Below, piece after piece: positions 1-6,057 of a stretch of 6,606 nucleotides of DNA. This DNA is from Bacteroidota bacterium. GTDB lineage: Bacteria; Bacteroidota; Bacteroidia; Flavobacteriales; Flavobacteriaceae. The DNA lies in assembly GCA_006227965.1 (NCBI GenBank), contig SBFL01000311.1, forward strand, positions 1-6,606. The letters are read 5' to 3'. The notes below the pieces were generated by a model. That model searched no databases and was not told where the DNA came from. It worked only from the letters and a program-made list of their open reading frames with translations. Position 1 is the stretch's first letter, and each line of letters begins with the position of its first letter. The translations under genes and the position numbers were made by a program.

Positions 1-79
1 CCATACCCATTGCGACCAGGTAGGGTAAACGCTTTATCTTGGTCCAGAGCCCTCCTTGATACTTGTCTATTGGCTTCAT
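1..79 (-). CDS. hypothetical protein, N-terminal fragment cut by window edge
   Basis: A leftward reading frame opens at an ATG (complement of 77-79) and stays open for 26 codons to the window edge. The product begins MKPIDKYQGGLWTKIKRLPY and continues into a short hydrophobic stretch (LVAMGMG). I do not recognise the family and the fragment is too short to assign a function. The call rests on the open frame, the gene-like spacing from the divergent mutS2 gene (137 bp between start codons), and a possible Bacteroidota promoter upstream on the minus strand. The Lys/Arg-rich, then hydrophobic, start could be a membrane-associated segment, but the N-terminal part (DKYQGGLW) is not a classical signal peptide. 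It could also be a chance frame. Confidence 0.5.
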   Translation of the reverse strand, partial: MKPIDKYQGGLWTKIKRLPYLVAMGM

Positions 80-104
80 CTAACCGAATCGTCTTTTTGA
101 ACAG

Positions 105-139
105 GAAAGATACGAAAATGACAGGGCTTTACCACCAAA
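105..139 (-). promoter_or_regulatory. possible Bacteroidota-type promoter for the leftward edge gene
   Basis: On the minus strand TATCTTTC (complement of 105-112) matches the TAnnTTTG -7 consensus at all but the last base. A TTTG (complement of 136-139) lies 23 bases upstream, at the long end of the usual -33 to -7 spacing. The element is about 25 bases before the proposed start at 79. This is a sequence match only and could be coincidental. Confidence 0.3.
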
Positions 140-191
140 TCTCTGTACAGACCCCATATTTATTCCAGGGAAAAGTGTAAAACCCTTTATG

Positions 192-199
192 TAACTTTG
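192..199 (+). promoter_or_regulatory. putative mutS2 promoter -7 element
   Basis: TAACTTTG is an exact match to the Bacteroidota -7 consensus TAnnTTTG and is followed by C, as is common in this phylum. It lies 17 bases upstream of the ATG at 217, so the predicted 5' leader is only about 10 bases. No good TTTG -33 element is visible at the expected distance, so the call rests on the -7 element and its position. Confidence 0.5.
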
Positions 200-216
200 C
201 ATGGATTTTCAAAGTG

Positions 217-2391
217 ATGAAAAAAGTCCCGAAAAAGACGCTGGAAGACCTGGAATTCCCCCGGGTGATTGCCCTGTTGGCGGAACGATGTGTGACGGGT
301 CCCGGCAGGGAAAATGCCGAAAAGGCACACCCCTTCCTCAGGGTGGGATCTTTGCGGGAATCACTTGGACGTACACAGGAATACCTGGCTTCCTTTCAAA
401 GTGAGAACCGTATTCCAAACCACGGGTTCGAGTCTGTGGATTCGGACCTGCATCTGCTCAGGCTGGAAAACAGCCTGCTCCCGGTAGAGGCATTCCGGAG
501 GTTTTCGGCCCTTAGCAACCTGATCCAGACTCACCAACGCTTTTTTAAAAAATTTTCGGAGTACTTCCCCTTTTTGCAGGCGTGGGTGCAAAAGGCAACT
601 TTCAAAAAGGAAATCCCCGAGGCCGTGGATGGCGTAATCGATCGCCATGGGGAGATAAAAGATACCGCCTCTCCCCGCCTCGCTGAAATCCGCAAACAGG
701 TACGGACCCTCCATGGGAAGATAAACCAAAGCTTCAATGCGGCTTTGTCCCGCTACCTTCAGGCAGAATTTCTGGATGAAATCCGGGAATCGGTGGTGGA
801 AAACCGTCGTGTCCTGGCGGTAAAGGCCATGTACCGCAGAAAAGTGAAGGGCAATGTGATGGGAACCTCGAAGACCGGGAGCATCGTTTACATCGAGCCA
901 GATGCAGTACTGGCACATTCCAGGGAATTACAATTGCTTCACCTTGAGGAGCGGGAGGAACTGGAACGGATCCTCCGCAGCCTGGCTTCAGAAATCCGCC
1001 CCTTTATCCCAGACCTTGAAGTGTACCAGCATCTCATGGCGGAGATTGATCTAACGGCCGCTAAGGCCTCCCTTGCCAGGGATATTGGTGGTGTGCTGCC
1101 TGAAATCAATGAGGATCGGCGTCTTTTCCTAAGGGATGCCTATCATCCGCTGTTGTTATTAAACAACAATAAACGGGGTGAGAAAACCTGGCCCCAGACC
1201 CTGGAACTTCATCAGGAAAACAGAATCGTGGTGATTTCCGGACCAAACGCAGGGGGTAAGAGTATTACCCTGAAGACCATCGGGCTGTTGCAACTTATGC
1301 TTCAGAGCGGCATGCTCATCCCTGTGCATGAAGGGAGTTCCTGTTGCCTGTTTGAACAGGTCCTGACCGACATCGGTGACAACCAGTCCATAGAGAACCA
1401 CCTGAGCACCTATTCCTACCGGCTTAAGAACATGAATCGGTTCCTTCGAAAATGCAGTGAGGAGACCCTGTTGTTAATCGATGAGTTTGGGACGGGAAGC
1501 GACCCTGAGCTGGGTGGGGCCCTTGCTGAAACCTTTCTGGAGTCCTTTTATGAGTGTGGGGCATTTGGGGTCATTACCACCCATTATGCCAATTTAAAGG
1601 CCCTTGCGGATGAGCTTCCCCATACTTCCAATGCCAATATGCTGTTCAACAGCAAGACCCTGGAACCTATCTTTCAACTCGAAATGGGGCAGCCCGGCAG
1701 TTCCTTCACCTTTGAGGTGGCCCAGAAAAATGGGATTCCTTACAGTCTGATCAACAGGGCAAGGAAGAAAGTAGCCGGGGAGAAACTGCGCTTTGACAAA
1801 ACCATTGCCAGGCTTCAGAAAGAGCGCAGCAAAATGGCCAGGACGGAAGACCGCTTGCAGGAAGAAGAGAGCAAGGCCCGGGAGGAGGCCAGAAAGCTGG
1901 AGCAGCTCAATGTGCGATTGCAGGATAAACTCAGTAGTTATCAGGAACTATACGACTATCACCAGCGTATGATACATTTGGGCACCAAGGTGGACAAAGC
2001 TGCCGAGGCGTATTTCCTTAATGGAAAAAAGCGGCCCCTGATCTCAGAATTGCTCCGGATTGTGGAAACTGAAAACAGCAAGCGCAAGAAAAAGGGGGCG
2101 GAGGATCGAAAACTCGAAAAATCCCGTAAGGAGAAGGCCAGGAAAGACGTGATCCAGGAAGTCCGGAAGATACGAACCAAAAAGGCCCAGGAAAATAAAA
2201 AGCAGGCCATGGAAGCTGCCCAAAAGCCAAAGCCTGTGCTTCGTGTGGGCGACAGGGTGAGATTAGCAGACGGTAAATCTGTAGGAAGTATTGACAGCAT
2301 TGAAAAGAACAAGGCCATTGTCAACTACGGGCAGTTTACTACGAATGTAAGCCTCGATCAGCTGGAGCTCGTGGAGGCAAATAGAAAATAG
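217..2391 (+). CDS. mutS2: MutS2-family ATPase lacking the Smr domain
   Basis: This is a 724-residue DNA- or ribosome-binding ATPase of the MutS2 family. The N-terminal core/lever region spans about residues 1-330. The ATPase domain follows, with Walker A GPNAGGKS at 342-349, the signature-like loop NHLSTYS at 394-400, Walker B LLLIDEFGTGSDP with D422 and E423, and the switch histidine H456 in TTHYANLK. A long charged coiled coil occupies about 527-590. A very Lys/Arg-rich linker (620-673) leads to a KOW-like module (674-724, VGDRVRLADG...) that ends the protein. Characterised MutS2 proteins such as that of Bacillus subtilis are about 785 residues and carry a C-terminal Smr nuclease domain after the KOW; here the stop comes directly after the KOW. 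Known family roles are limiting recombination between similar sequences and sensing collided ribosomes; which applies here is not visible. A GTG at 214 lies just before the ATG at 217. I chose the ATG because homologues begin close to the KKTLEDLEF segment. Confidence 0.96.
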   Translation: MKKVPKKTLEDLEFPRVIALLAERCVTGPGRENAEKAHPFLRVGSLRESLGRTQEYLASFQSENRIPNHGFESVDSDLHLLRLENSLLPVEAFRRFSALSNLIQTHQRFFKKFSEYFPFLQAWVQKATFKKEIPEAVDGVIDRHGEIKDTASPRLAEIRKQVRTLHGKINQSFNAALSRYLQAEFLDEIRESVVENRRVLAVKAMYRRKVKGNVMGTSKTGSIVYIEPDAVLAHSRELQLLHLEEREELERILRSLASEIRPFIPDLEVYQHLMAEIDLTAAKASLARDIGGVLPEINEDRRLFLRDAYHPLLLLNNNKRGEKTWPQTLELHQENRIVVISGPNAGGKSITLKTIGLLQLMLQSGMLIPVHEGSSCCLFEQVLTDIGDNQSIENHLSTYSYRLKNMNRFLRKCSEETLLLIDEFGTGSDPELGGALAETFLESFYECGAFGVITTHYANLKALADELPHTSNANMLFNSKTLEPIFQLEMGQPGSSFTFEVAQKNGIPYSLINRARKKVAGEKLRFDKTIARLQKERSKMARTEDRLQEEESKAREEARKLEQLNVRLQDKLSSYQELYDYHQRMIHLGTKVDKAAEAYFLNGKKRPLISELLRIVETENSKRKKKGAEDRKLEKSRKEKARKDVIQEVRKIRTKKAQENKKQAMEAAQKPKPVLRVGDRVRLADGKSVGSIDSIEKNKAIVNYGQFTTNVSLDQLELVEANRK

Positions 2392-2436
2392 TCAGGCAGG
2401 GATGATCATGTCAGGTTTAAGTTGAAAAATGAAAAG

Positions 2437-2454
2437 CCCCCCCTTCCCTCCCCC
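2437..2454 (-). other. putative G-quadruplex tract between convergent genes
   Basis: The plus strand reads C7-TT-C3-T-C5, so the minus strand reads G5-A-G3-AA-G7. The seven-G run can supply two G3 tracts, which gives four G-tracts with one- or two-base loops and meets the usual intramolecular quadruplex pattern. It lies 45 bases after the mutS2 stop and 70 bases beyond the stop of the convergent acylphosphatase gene. The G-rich version would therefore be in the RNA of the leftward acylphosphatase transcript if that reads through. Folding and function are inference. Confidence 0.5.
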
Positions 2455-2524
2455 GACCAAAAATTACCCAAACCCACTGTAATTCCATAGCAGTATTCAC
2501 CCTTTCTGAGGAATGTTTTTCAGT

Positions 2525-2806
2525 TCAGTAAAGGACCCTGAACCCCTGCTCAGACCTCGGAGGAACAGGTTCCGTATCTACCCGTACTACCCTGGCCCGA
2601 TCCGGACCCCTGCGACACCAGCGGATAAATTCCTCCACCCCGAAAGGTTCGCCCTGAACCTCGGCCAGTACCCCCCCGTTGTCCAGGTTTTTAACCCAGC
2701 CGGCAAGGCCCAGTGCAGTTGCCTTGGCCAGTGCACTTTTGCGATAAAATACCCCCTGGACCCTTCCGGTTATGGTGATACGTACTCGTTTCATGAAAGC
2801 AGGCAT
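2525..2806 (-). CDS. acyP: acylphosphatase
   Basis: A small cytosolic enzyme that hydrolyses carboxyl-phosphate bonds such as those of acetyl phosphate, carbamoyl phosphate and 1,3-bisphosphoglycerate. The 93-residue length is right for the family. The first signature GRVQGVFYR is at residues 14-22, with R22 as the phosphate-binding arginine. The second signature GWVKNLDNG is at 37-45 (normally GWVRN.xDG), with N40 as the asparagine that orients the catalytic water. The IRWCRRGPDRARVVRV stretch (61-76) and the C-terminal FRVLY complete the alpha/beta sandwich. A second ATG four codons in (complement of 2792-2794) begins MKRVRITI, closer to the start of most homologues, so the true protein may be 89 residues. 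It converges with mutS2 and diverges from the DCC-family gene, so it appears to be monocistronic. No clear -7 element was found upstream of it. Confidence 0.93.
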   Translation of the reverse strand: MPAFMKRVRITITGRVQGVFYRKSALAKATALGLAGWVKNLDNGGVLAEVQGEPFGVEEFIRWCRRGPDRARVVRVDTEPVPPRSEQGFRVLY

Positions 2807-2846
2807 TTAAGAGTTTGTGACCAGGTGTTTCTTTCGGCCAGATAGT

Positions 2847-2854
2847 TACCTTTG
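2847..2854 (+). promoter_or_regulatory. putative promoter -7 element abutting the DCC-family start codon
   Basis: TACCTTTG fits the Bacteroidota -7 consensus exactly and is followed by CGCC and then the ATG at 2859. With transcription normally starting a few bases beyond the final G, the transcript would begin at or almost at the start codon. The -33 region has no perfect TTTG at normal spacing; the nearest TTTG (2814-2817) is 29 bases upstream. Confidence 0.45.
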
Positions 2855-2858
2855 CGCC

Positions 2859-3278
2859 ATGGATGGAACGGAAGGTAAAAAAATCATTTTATTTGACGGA
2901 GTCTGCAATCTTTGCAACGGAACCGTACAATGGATCATCCGGCGGGATTCCAGGGATATCTTCAGGTTTGCACCCCTGCAGGGCGAGGTTGGGCGGGAAC
3001 TCGCCAGGGCAAGACAAATCGATACGGACCAGGTAGACTCCATCATCCTGATAGATCCTGGGGTTGCCTATTATATAAAATCGGATGCGGCCCTGGAAAT
3101 ATCCCGCAGATTAAAAGGGTACCGCCTGCTTCCTTTTATTTTTGGTTGGATCCCTAAAAGCATACGGGATGGAATTTACGACCTGGTAGCACGAAACCGG
3201 TATCGCATTTTTGGCAAAAAAGAGGAATGTATGGTGCCAACCCCGGAACTCAAAGCCAGGTTTCTGGAAGGATCCTGA
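2859..3278 (+). CDS. DCC-family (DUF393) thiol-disulfide oxidoreductase
   Basis: A 139-residue protein of the DCC family (DUF393), a thioredoxin-like-fold group predicted to carry out thiol-disulfide exchange; physiological substrates are largely unknown. The hallmark DxxCxxC motif is in LFDGVCNLCNG, with D13, C16 and C19. Further family marks are FAPLQ (37-41), SDAAL (75-79), the hydrophobic LLPFIFGWIPKSIRDGIYDLVARNR region, and a C-terminal YRIFG...C124 followed by VPTPELKARFL. There is no signal peptide, so it is probably cytosolic. The frame extends upstream to a GTG at 2817. I chose the ATG at 2859 because the conserved ILFDGVC strand begins nine residues later, as in most relatives, and the upstream residues look non-conserved. 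It diverges from acylphosphatase across 52 bp and converges with the symporter gene, so it is probably transcribed alone. Confidence 0.92.
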   Translation: MDGTEGKKIILFDGVCNLCNGTVQWIIRRDSRDIFRFAPLQGEVGRELARARQIDTDQVDSIILIDPGVAYYIKSDAALEISRRLKGYRLLPFIFGWIPKSIRDGIYDLVARNRYRIFGKKEECMVPTPELKARFLEGS

Positions 3279-3284
3279 CAACCA

Positions 3285-3320
3285 GGGGCGGTTTACCTGC
3301 CGGAATTACGGGCAAACCCC
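3285..3320. terminator. imperfect hairpin between convergent genes, possible bidirectional terminator
   Basis: The left arm (GG, c bulge, GGTTT, 3287-3294) pairs with AAACCCC (3314-3320). An inner GCC (3299-3301) pairs with GGC (3311-3313) around a nine-base loop, leaving a four-base bulge at 3295-3298. It sits 6 bases after the DCC-family stop and about 70 bases past the stop of the convergent symporter gene, where a shared terminator would be expected. Neither side is followed by a convincing U-run, so the role is uncertain. A perfect palindrome CGAAT-A-ATTCG lies next to it at 3323-3333. Confidence 0.3.
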
Positions 3321-3391
3321 AGCGAATAATTCGAAAATTTACGGCAAGAGGGAACAATAGGCCCTGTCCGGATTCTCCAAAGTATTCCAAC

Positions 3392-4732
3392 TTACTTCTT
3401 GTCCTTGTGGAGCACTTCATCCAGGTGGTCATCCCAGTTTTGCACATGAGGTTTCCCAAGTTTTCCAACCGACTTGGCCACTAGCATTGAAACCGTGGCA
3501 TCTCCGGTTACATTTACGACGGTACGCATCATATCCAGCGGCCTGTCTACAGCAAAAATAAGGGCAAGGCCAATGGCCAGTTTGTCAGAGGGAAACCCAA
3601 TAGATTCAAGTACGATTACCAGCATGACCATTCCGGCACCGGGAACGGCTGCCGAACCAATGGAAGCCAGCAGGGCTGTCAGAATGATGGTCAGCTGACC
3701 GGAGAGGGTCAGTTCGAATCCAAGCGCCTGGGAGATGAAAACGGCTGCAACCCCCTGGTAAAGGCTTGTCCCGTCCATATTGATGGTGGCGCCAACAGGC
3801 AGGACAAAACTGGTAACTTCCTTATCCACACCTATGTGTTCTTCCACCCGTTCCATGGTCACCGGGAGGGTAGCCGCGCTGGAACTCGTTGAAAATGCCA
3901 GAAGTTGTGCGGGGCTGATACGGCTTAAAAAAGTGAAGGGGTTGTAGCGTGTAAAAACAGACACCACCACACAGTAAAATACGATCATGATGGCAAGCCC
4001 CAAAACCACTACTCCGCTGTATTTCAGCAGGGCGTATAATAAATCAGGGTCTCCGGAAGAAACAACAACATTGGCAAGCAGGGCAAAGACAGCCACCGGA
4101 GCAGTCAGCATGATCAGGTCCACCATTTTAAGGACGACATCATTGAGGGCATCAAAAAATTCCTTCAGGGGCCGCGCGGCCTTTTCTCCAATCAGCAACA
4201 TCGATATCCCAAGGAAGATAGTGAAGAAAATTACCTGGAGCATAAGCCCGTTGTCGCTCACTGCACGGAAGGCATTATCCGGGACCATATCGACCAGGAA
4301 TTGCAACGGACCACCCTCCTTCTGGCGGCTGGCTTCTTCCAGTTTGGAGGTTACCCCTGCATCGGAGGCGTAGGTTTCCGTGAGCTGTGCGATGGTTGCA
4401 TCCGATATCCCGTCCCCGGGTTTGAGCAGGTTTACCAATGCCAGTCCGATACAGATGGCGACTACCGTTGTTACGATATAAGTAGCAATGGTGCGCAGGC
4501 CAATATTCTTGAACTTGCTGATGTCCTGCAAATCAGAAATCCCTTTGACAAGGGAGGCGAGAATCAGGGGAATGGCGATAAGCTTGAGCAGTTTTACAAA
4601 GATGGTCCCGAAAGGGTTGATCCAATCCTGTACAAAACCGGCTCCCCATTGTGGATAGGTCATTGCAAATCCGAATAGGATACCGATCAGCATACCGATC
4701 AGGATCTGCCAGTGCAGTTCGAGCTTCCTCAT
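3392..4732 (-). CDS. dicarboxylate/amino acid:cation symporter (DAACS family)
   Basis: A 446-residue inner-membrane secondary transporter of the glutamate/C4-dicarboxylate family (GltP, GltT, DctA, GltPh relatives) that takes up acidic substrates with Na+ or H+. Hydrophobic helices start at about residue 9, and the family's C-terminal transport core is intact. The serine-rich hairpin tip is STSSSAATLP (281-290), the cation-site motif NMDGT is at 318-322, and the second hairpin is GSAAVPGAGMVML (359-371). The last helix reads DRPLDMMRTVVNVTGD, with D396, D400, R403, T404 and N407. These match positions D390, D394, R397, T398 and N401 of GltPh. The arginine at 403 is the residue that binds a side-chain carboxylate, favouring aspartate, glutamate or a dicarboxylate over neutral amino acids. 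Substrate and coupling ion cannot be fixed from sequence, so no gene symbol is given. It lies 61 bp downstream of aroC on the same strand. The start is the ATG giving MRKLELHWQI, a typical family N-terminus. Confidence 0.95.
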   Translation of the reverse strand: MRKLELHWQILIGMLIGILFGFAMTYPQWGAGFVQDWINPFGTIFVKLLKLIAIPLILASLVKGISDLQDISKFKNIGLRTIATYIVTTVVAICIGLALVNLLKPGDGISDATIAQLTETYASDAGVTSKLEEASRQKEGGPLQFLVDMVPDNAFRAVSDNGLMLQVIFFTIFLGISMLLIGEKAARPLKEFFDALNDVVLKMVDLIMLTAPVAVFALLANVVVSSGDPDLLYALLKYSGVVVLGLAIMIVFYCVVVSVFTRYNPFTFLSRISPAQLLAFSTSSSAATLPVTMERVEEHIGVDKEVTSFVLPVGATINMDGTSLYQGVAAVFISQALGFELTLSGQLTIILTALLASIGSAAVPGAGMVMLVIVLESIGFPSDKLAIGLALIFAVDRPLDMMRTVVNVTGDATVSMLVAKSVGKLGKPHVQNWDDHLDEVLHKDKK

Positions 4733-4741
4733 AAGCGGGTG

Positions 4742-4749
4742 CGAATTTA
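4742..4749 (-). promoter_or_regulatory. weak candidate -7 element for the symporter gene
   Basis: In the 61-bp gap after aroC the minus strand contains TAAATTCG, which differs from TAnnTTTG at one fixed base and lies nine bases before the symporter ATG. No TTTG -33 element is visible. It may indicate a separate promoter for the symporter, or be chance, in which case the gene would depend on aroC read-through. Confidence 0.25.
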
Positions 4750-4793
4750 AGGTTGGAAGATACTATTTTTAATAGGAACCCCTAAATGACCTC

Positions 4794-5858
4794 TTACAAT
4801 TTGGAAAGGCGTGACAGTAATTTGAAGTCGGCCAGGACCAGGGCAGCCATGGCTTCTACTATGGGCACGGCCCTGGGTACCACGCAGGGATCGTGCCTTC
4901 CCTTCCCCTGAAGTTGTACCACTTTTCCTTCCCGGTCAATGGTATCGTATTGCTGCAACAAGGTGGCCACAGGTTTGAAGGCTACATTGAAGTAGATGTC
5001 CATCCCGTTGCTGATTCCCCCCTGAATCCCTCCGGAAAAGTTGCTGCGGGTACTGCCATCCGGATTGAAGGCGTCATTGTGATCACTTCCGAGCATCTGT
5101 ACGCCATCAAAACCGCTGCCGTACTCAAACCCCTTGACTGCGTTTATGGACAACATGGCCAGTGCGAGCCTGGCATGGAGTTTATCGAATACCGGCTCGC
5201 CAAGACCTGCGGGCACATTGCTGACGACACAGGAGATCACGCCCCCTACGGTATCCCCTTGTTTACGCACCTGTTTTATATAGGCCTCCATTTCGGCTGC
5301 CATTTCAGGGTCCGGGCAGCGCACCGGGTTGGATTCTGTCTTGGAAAGGTCCAGGTCTTCATAGGGCTTTTGCAACTTTATGGAACCCACCTGAGAAACA
5401 TAGGCCTGGATCTCCACATTACCCAAAAGCTGTTTGGCAATAGCGCCGGCTACCACACGGCTCACCGTTTCCCGGGCAGAACTGCGCCCCCCGCCGCGAT
5501 AGTCCCGAAAGCCGTATTTCTGATCGTAGACATAATCGGCATGGGAAGGCCTGTAAGTCTCCTTGATATGGGTATAGTCCCGGGATTTCTGATTGGTGTT
5601 CGGTATCAGGAACCCGATGGGGGTACCTGTGGTCTTTCCTTCAAAAATTCCGGAATAAAATTGAACCTGGTCTGCTTCCTTCCGCTGGGTAACGATCGCT
5701 GACTGACCAGGTCTGCGGCGGTCGAGGTCGCGCTGAATGGCCTGGAGGTCCAATTCCAGGCCCGCCGGACATCCCTCGAGGATACCGCCGAGGGCCTCCC
5801 CGTGGGATTCTCCGAATGTGGTTAATTTCAGTATGGTTCCAAACGAATTTCCCGCCAT
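4794..5858 (-). CDS. aroC: chorismate synthase
   Basis: The final shikimate-pathway enzyme, which converts 5-enolpyruvylshikimate 3-phosphate to chorismate with reduced FMN as cofactor; chorismate then feeds aromatic amino acids, folate and menaquinone. The 354-residue length is normal for the compact form. All three family signatures are present: GESHGEALG (16-24, catalytic-region H19), the block from [15 protein letters not shown] (102-116) into [15 protein letters not shown] (117-131), and [17 protein letters not shown] (321-337). The RRRPGQS segment (47-53) that helps bind substrate and flavin is intact. The start MAGNSFG is the usual N-terminus and has a well-formed promoter upstream. 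It is the first gene of a possible two-gene leftward unit with the symporter; no functional link between them is evident. Confidence 0.98.
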   Translation of the reverse strand: MAGNSFGTILKLTTFGESHGEALGGILEGCPAGLELDLQAIQRDLDRRRPGQSAIVTQRKEADQVQFYSGIFEGKTTGTPIGFLIPNTNQKSRDYTHIKETYRPSHADYVYDQKYGFRDYRGGGRSSARETVSRVVAGAIAKQLLGNVEIQAYVSQVGSIKLQKPYEDLDLSKTESNPVRCPDPEMAAEMEAYIKQVRKQGDTVGGVISCVVSNVPAGLGEPVFDKLHARLALAMLSINAVKGFEYGSGFDGVQMLGSDHNDAFNPDGSTRSNFSGGIQGGISNGMDIYFNVAFKPVATLLQQYDTIDREGKVVQLQGKGRHDPCVVPRAVPIVEAMAALVLADFKLLSRLSKL

Positions 5859-5888
5859 AGTCCGCTAGTGCTGTTCAAACTGTAAATT

Positions 5889-5920
5889 CAAAGGTAGCCT
5901 TAAAGTCCATGCCGGCCAAA
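5889..5920 (-). promoter_or_regulatory. aroC promoter, Bacteroidota -33/-7 type
   Basis: Reading on the minus strand, TTTG (complement of 5917-5920) is followed after 20 bases by TACCTTTG (complement of 5889-5896). Both elements fit the Bacteroidota sigma-A consensus (TTTG ... TAnnTTTG) at normal spacing. The -7 element ends 30 bases before the aroC ATG, giving a predicted leader of roughly 25 bases. This is the best promoter match in the window. Confidence 0.65.
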
Positions 5921-6030
5921 ACAGGTGTAATAATATTGATTTAACATTGCGCAGATGTACTTAAACTTCTTTTAACCATAATGTATTCAAATCTTGATGT
6001 TCTGCAAATCAGGGGTTATACCCATGGTCC

Positions 6031-6038
6031 TATTTTTG
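6031..6038 (+). promoter_or_regulatory. putative -7 element for the LpxH-like gene
   Basis: TATTTTTG fits TAnnTTTG and lies 19 bases upstream of the proposed TTG start at 6058. No TTTG occurs at the expected -33 position. The position relative to the first conserved codons supports the short N-terminus chosen for the gene. Confidence 0.4.
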
Positions 6039-6057
6039 TGCCTGTATTACGGCAGCA

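Noticed and set aside
361..918. A 185-codon minus-strand frame inside mutS2
   Set aside because: It is opposite a well-supported MutS2 reading frame and has no family motif or promoter.
2482..2520. ATTCC (2482-2486) and GGAAT (2510-2514) followed by a T-run, as a mutS2 terminator
   Set aside because: The stem is only five base pairs with a 23-base loop. It is too weak to call despite the following T5.
3227..3484. An 85-codon plus-strand frame spanning the end of the DCC-family gene and the convergent gap
   Set aside because: It overlaps the DCC-family gene in another frame and runs into the 3' end of the symporter. It has no recognisable motif.
4301..4678. A 125-codon plus-strand frame inside the symporter gene
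   Set aside because: It is a shadow of the transporter frame; the opposite strand carries the conserved helices and motifs.
4763..4775. Short palindrome CTATT-TTT-AATAG in the aroC/symporter gap
   Set aside because: The stem is five base pairs with three-base loop, AT-rich, and not followed by a U-run on the transcribed strand. It is likely chance in an AT-rich gap.
4893..5702. A 269-codon open frame on the plus strand antisense to aroC
   Set aside because: It lies wholly inside aroC, whose three family signatures are intact. The antisense product shows no recognisable motif, and long antisense frames are common opposite codon-biased genes.
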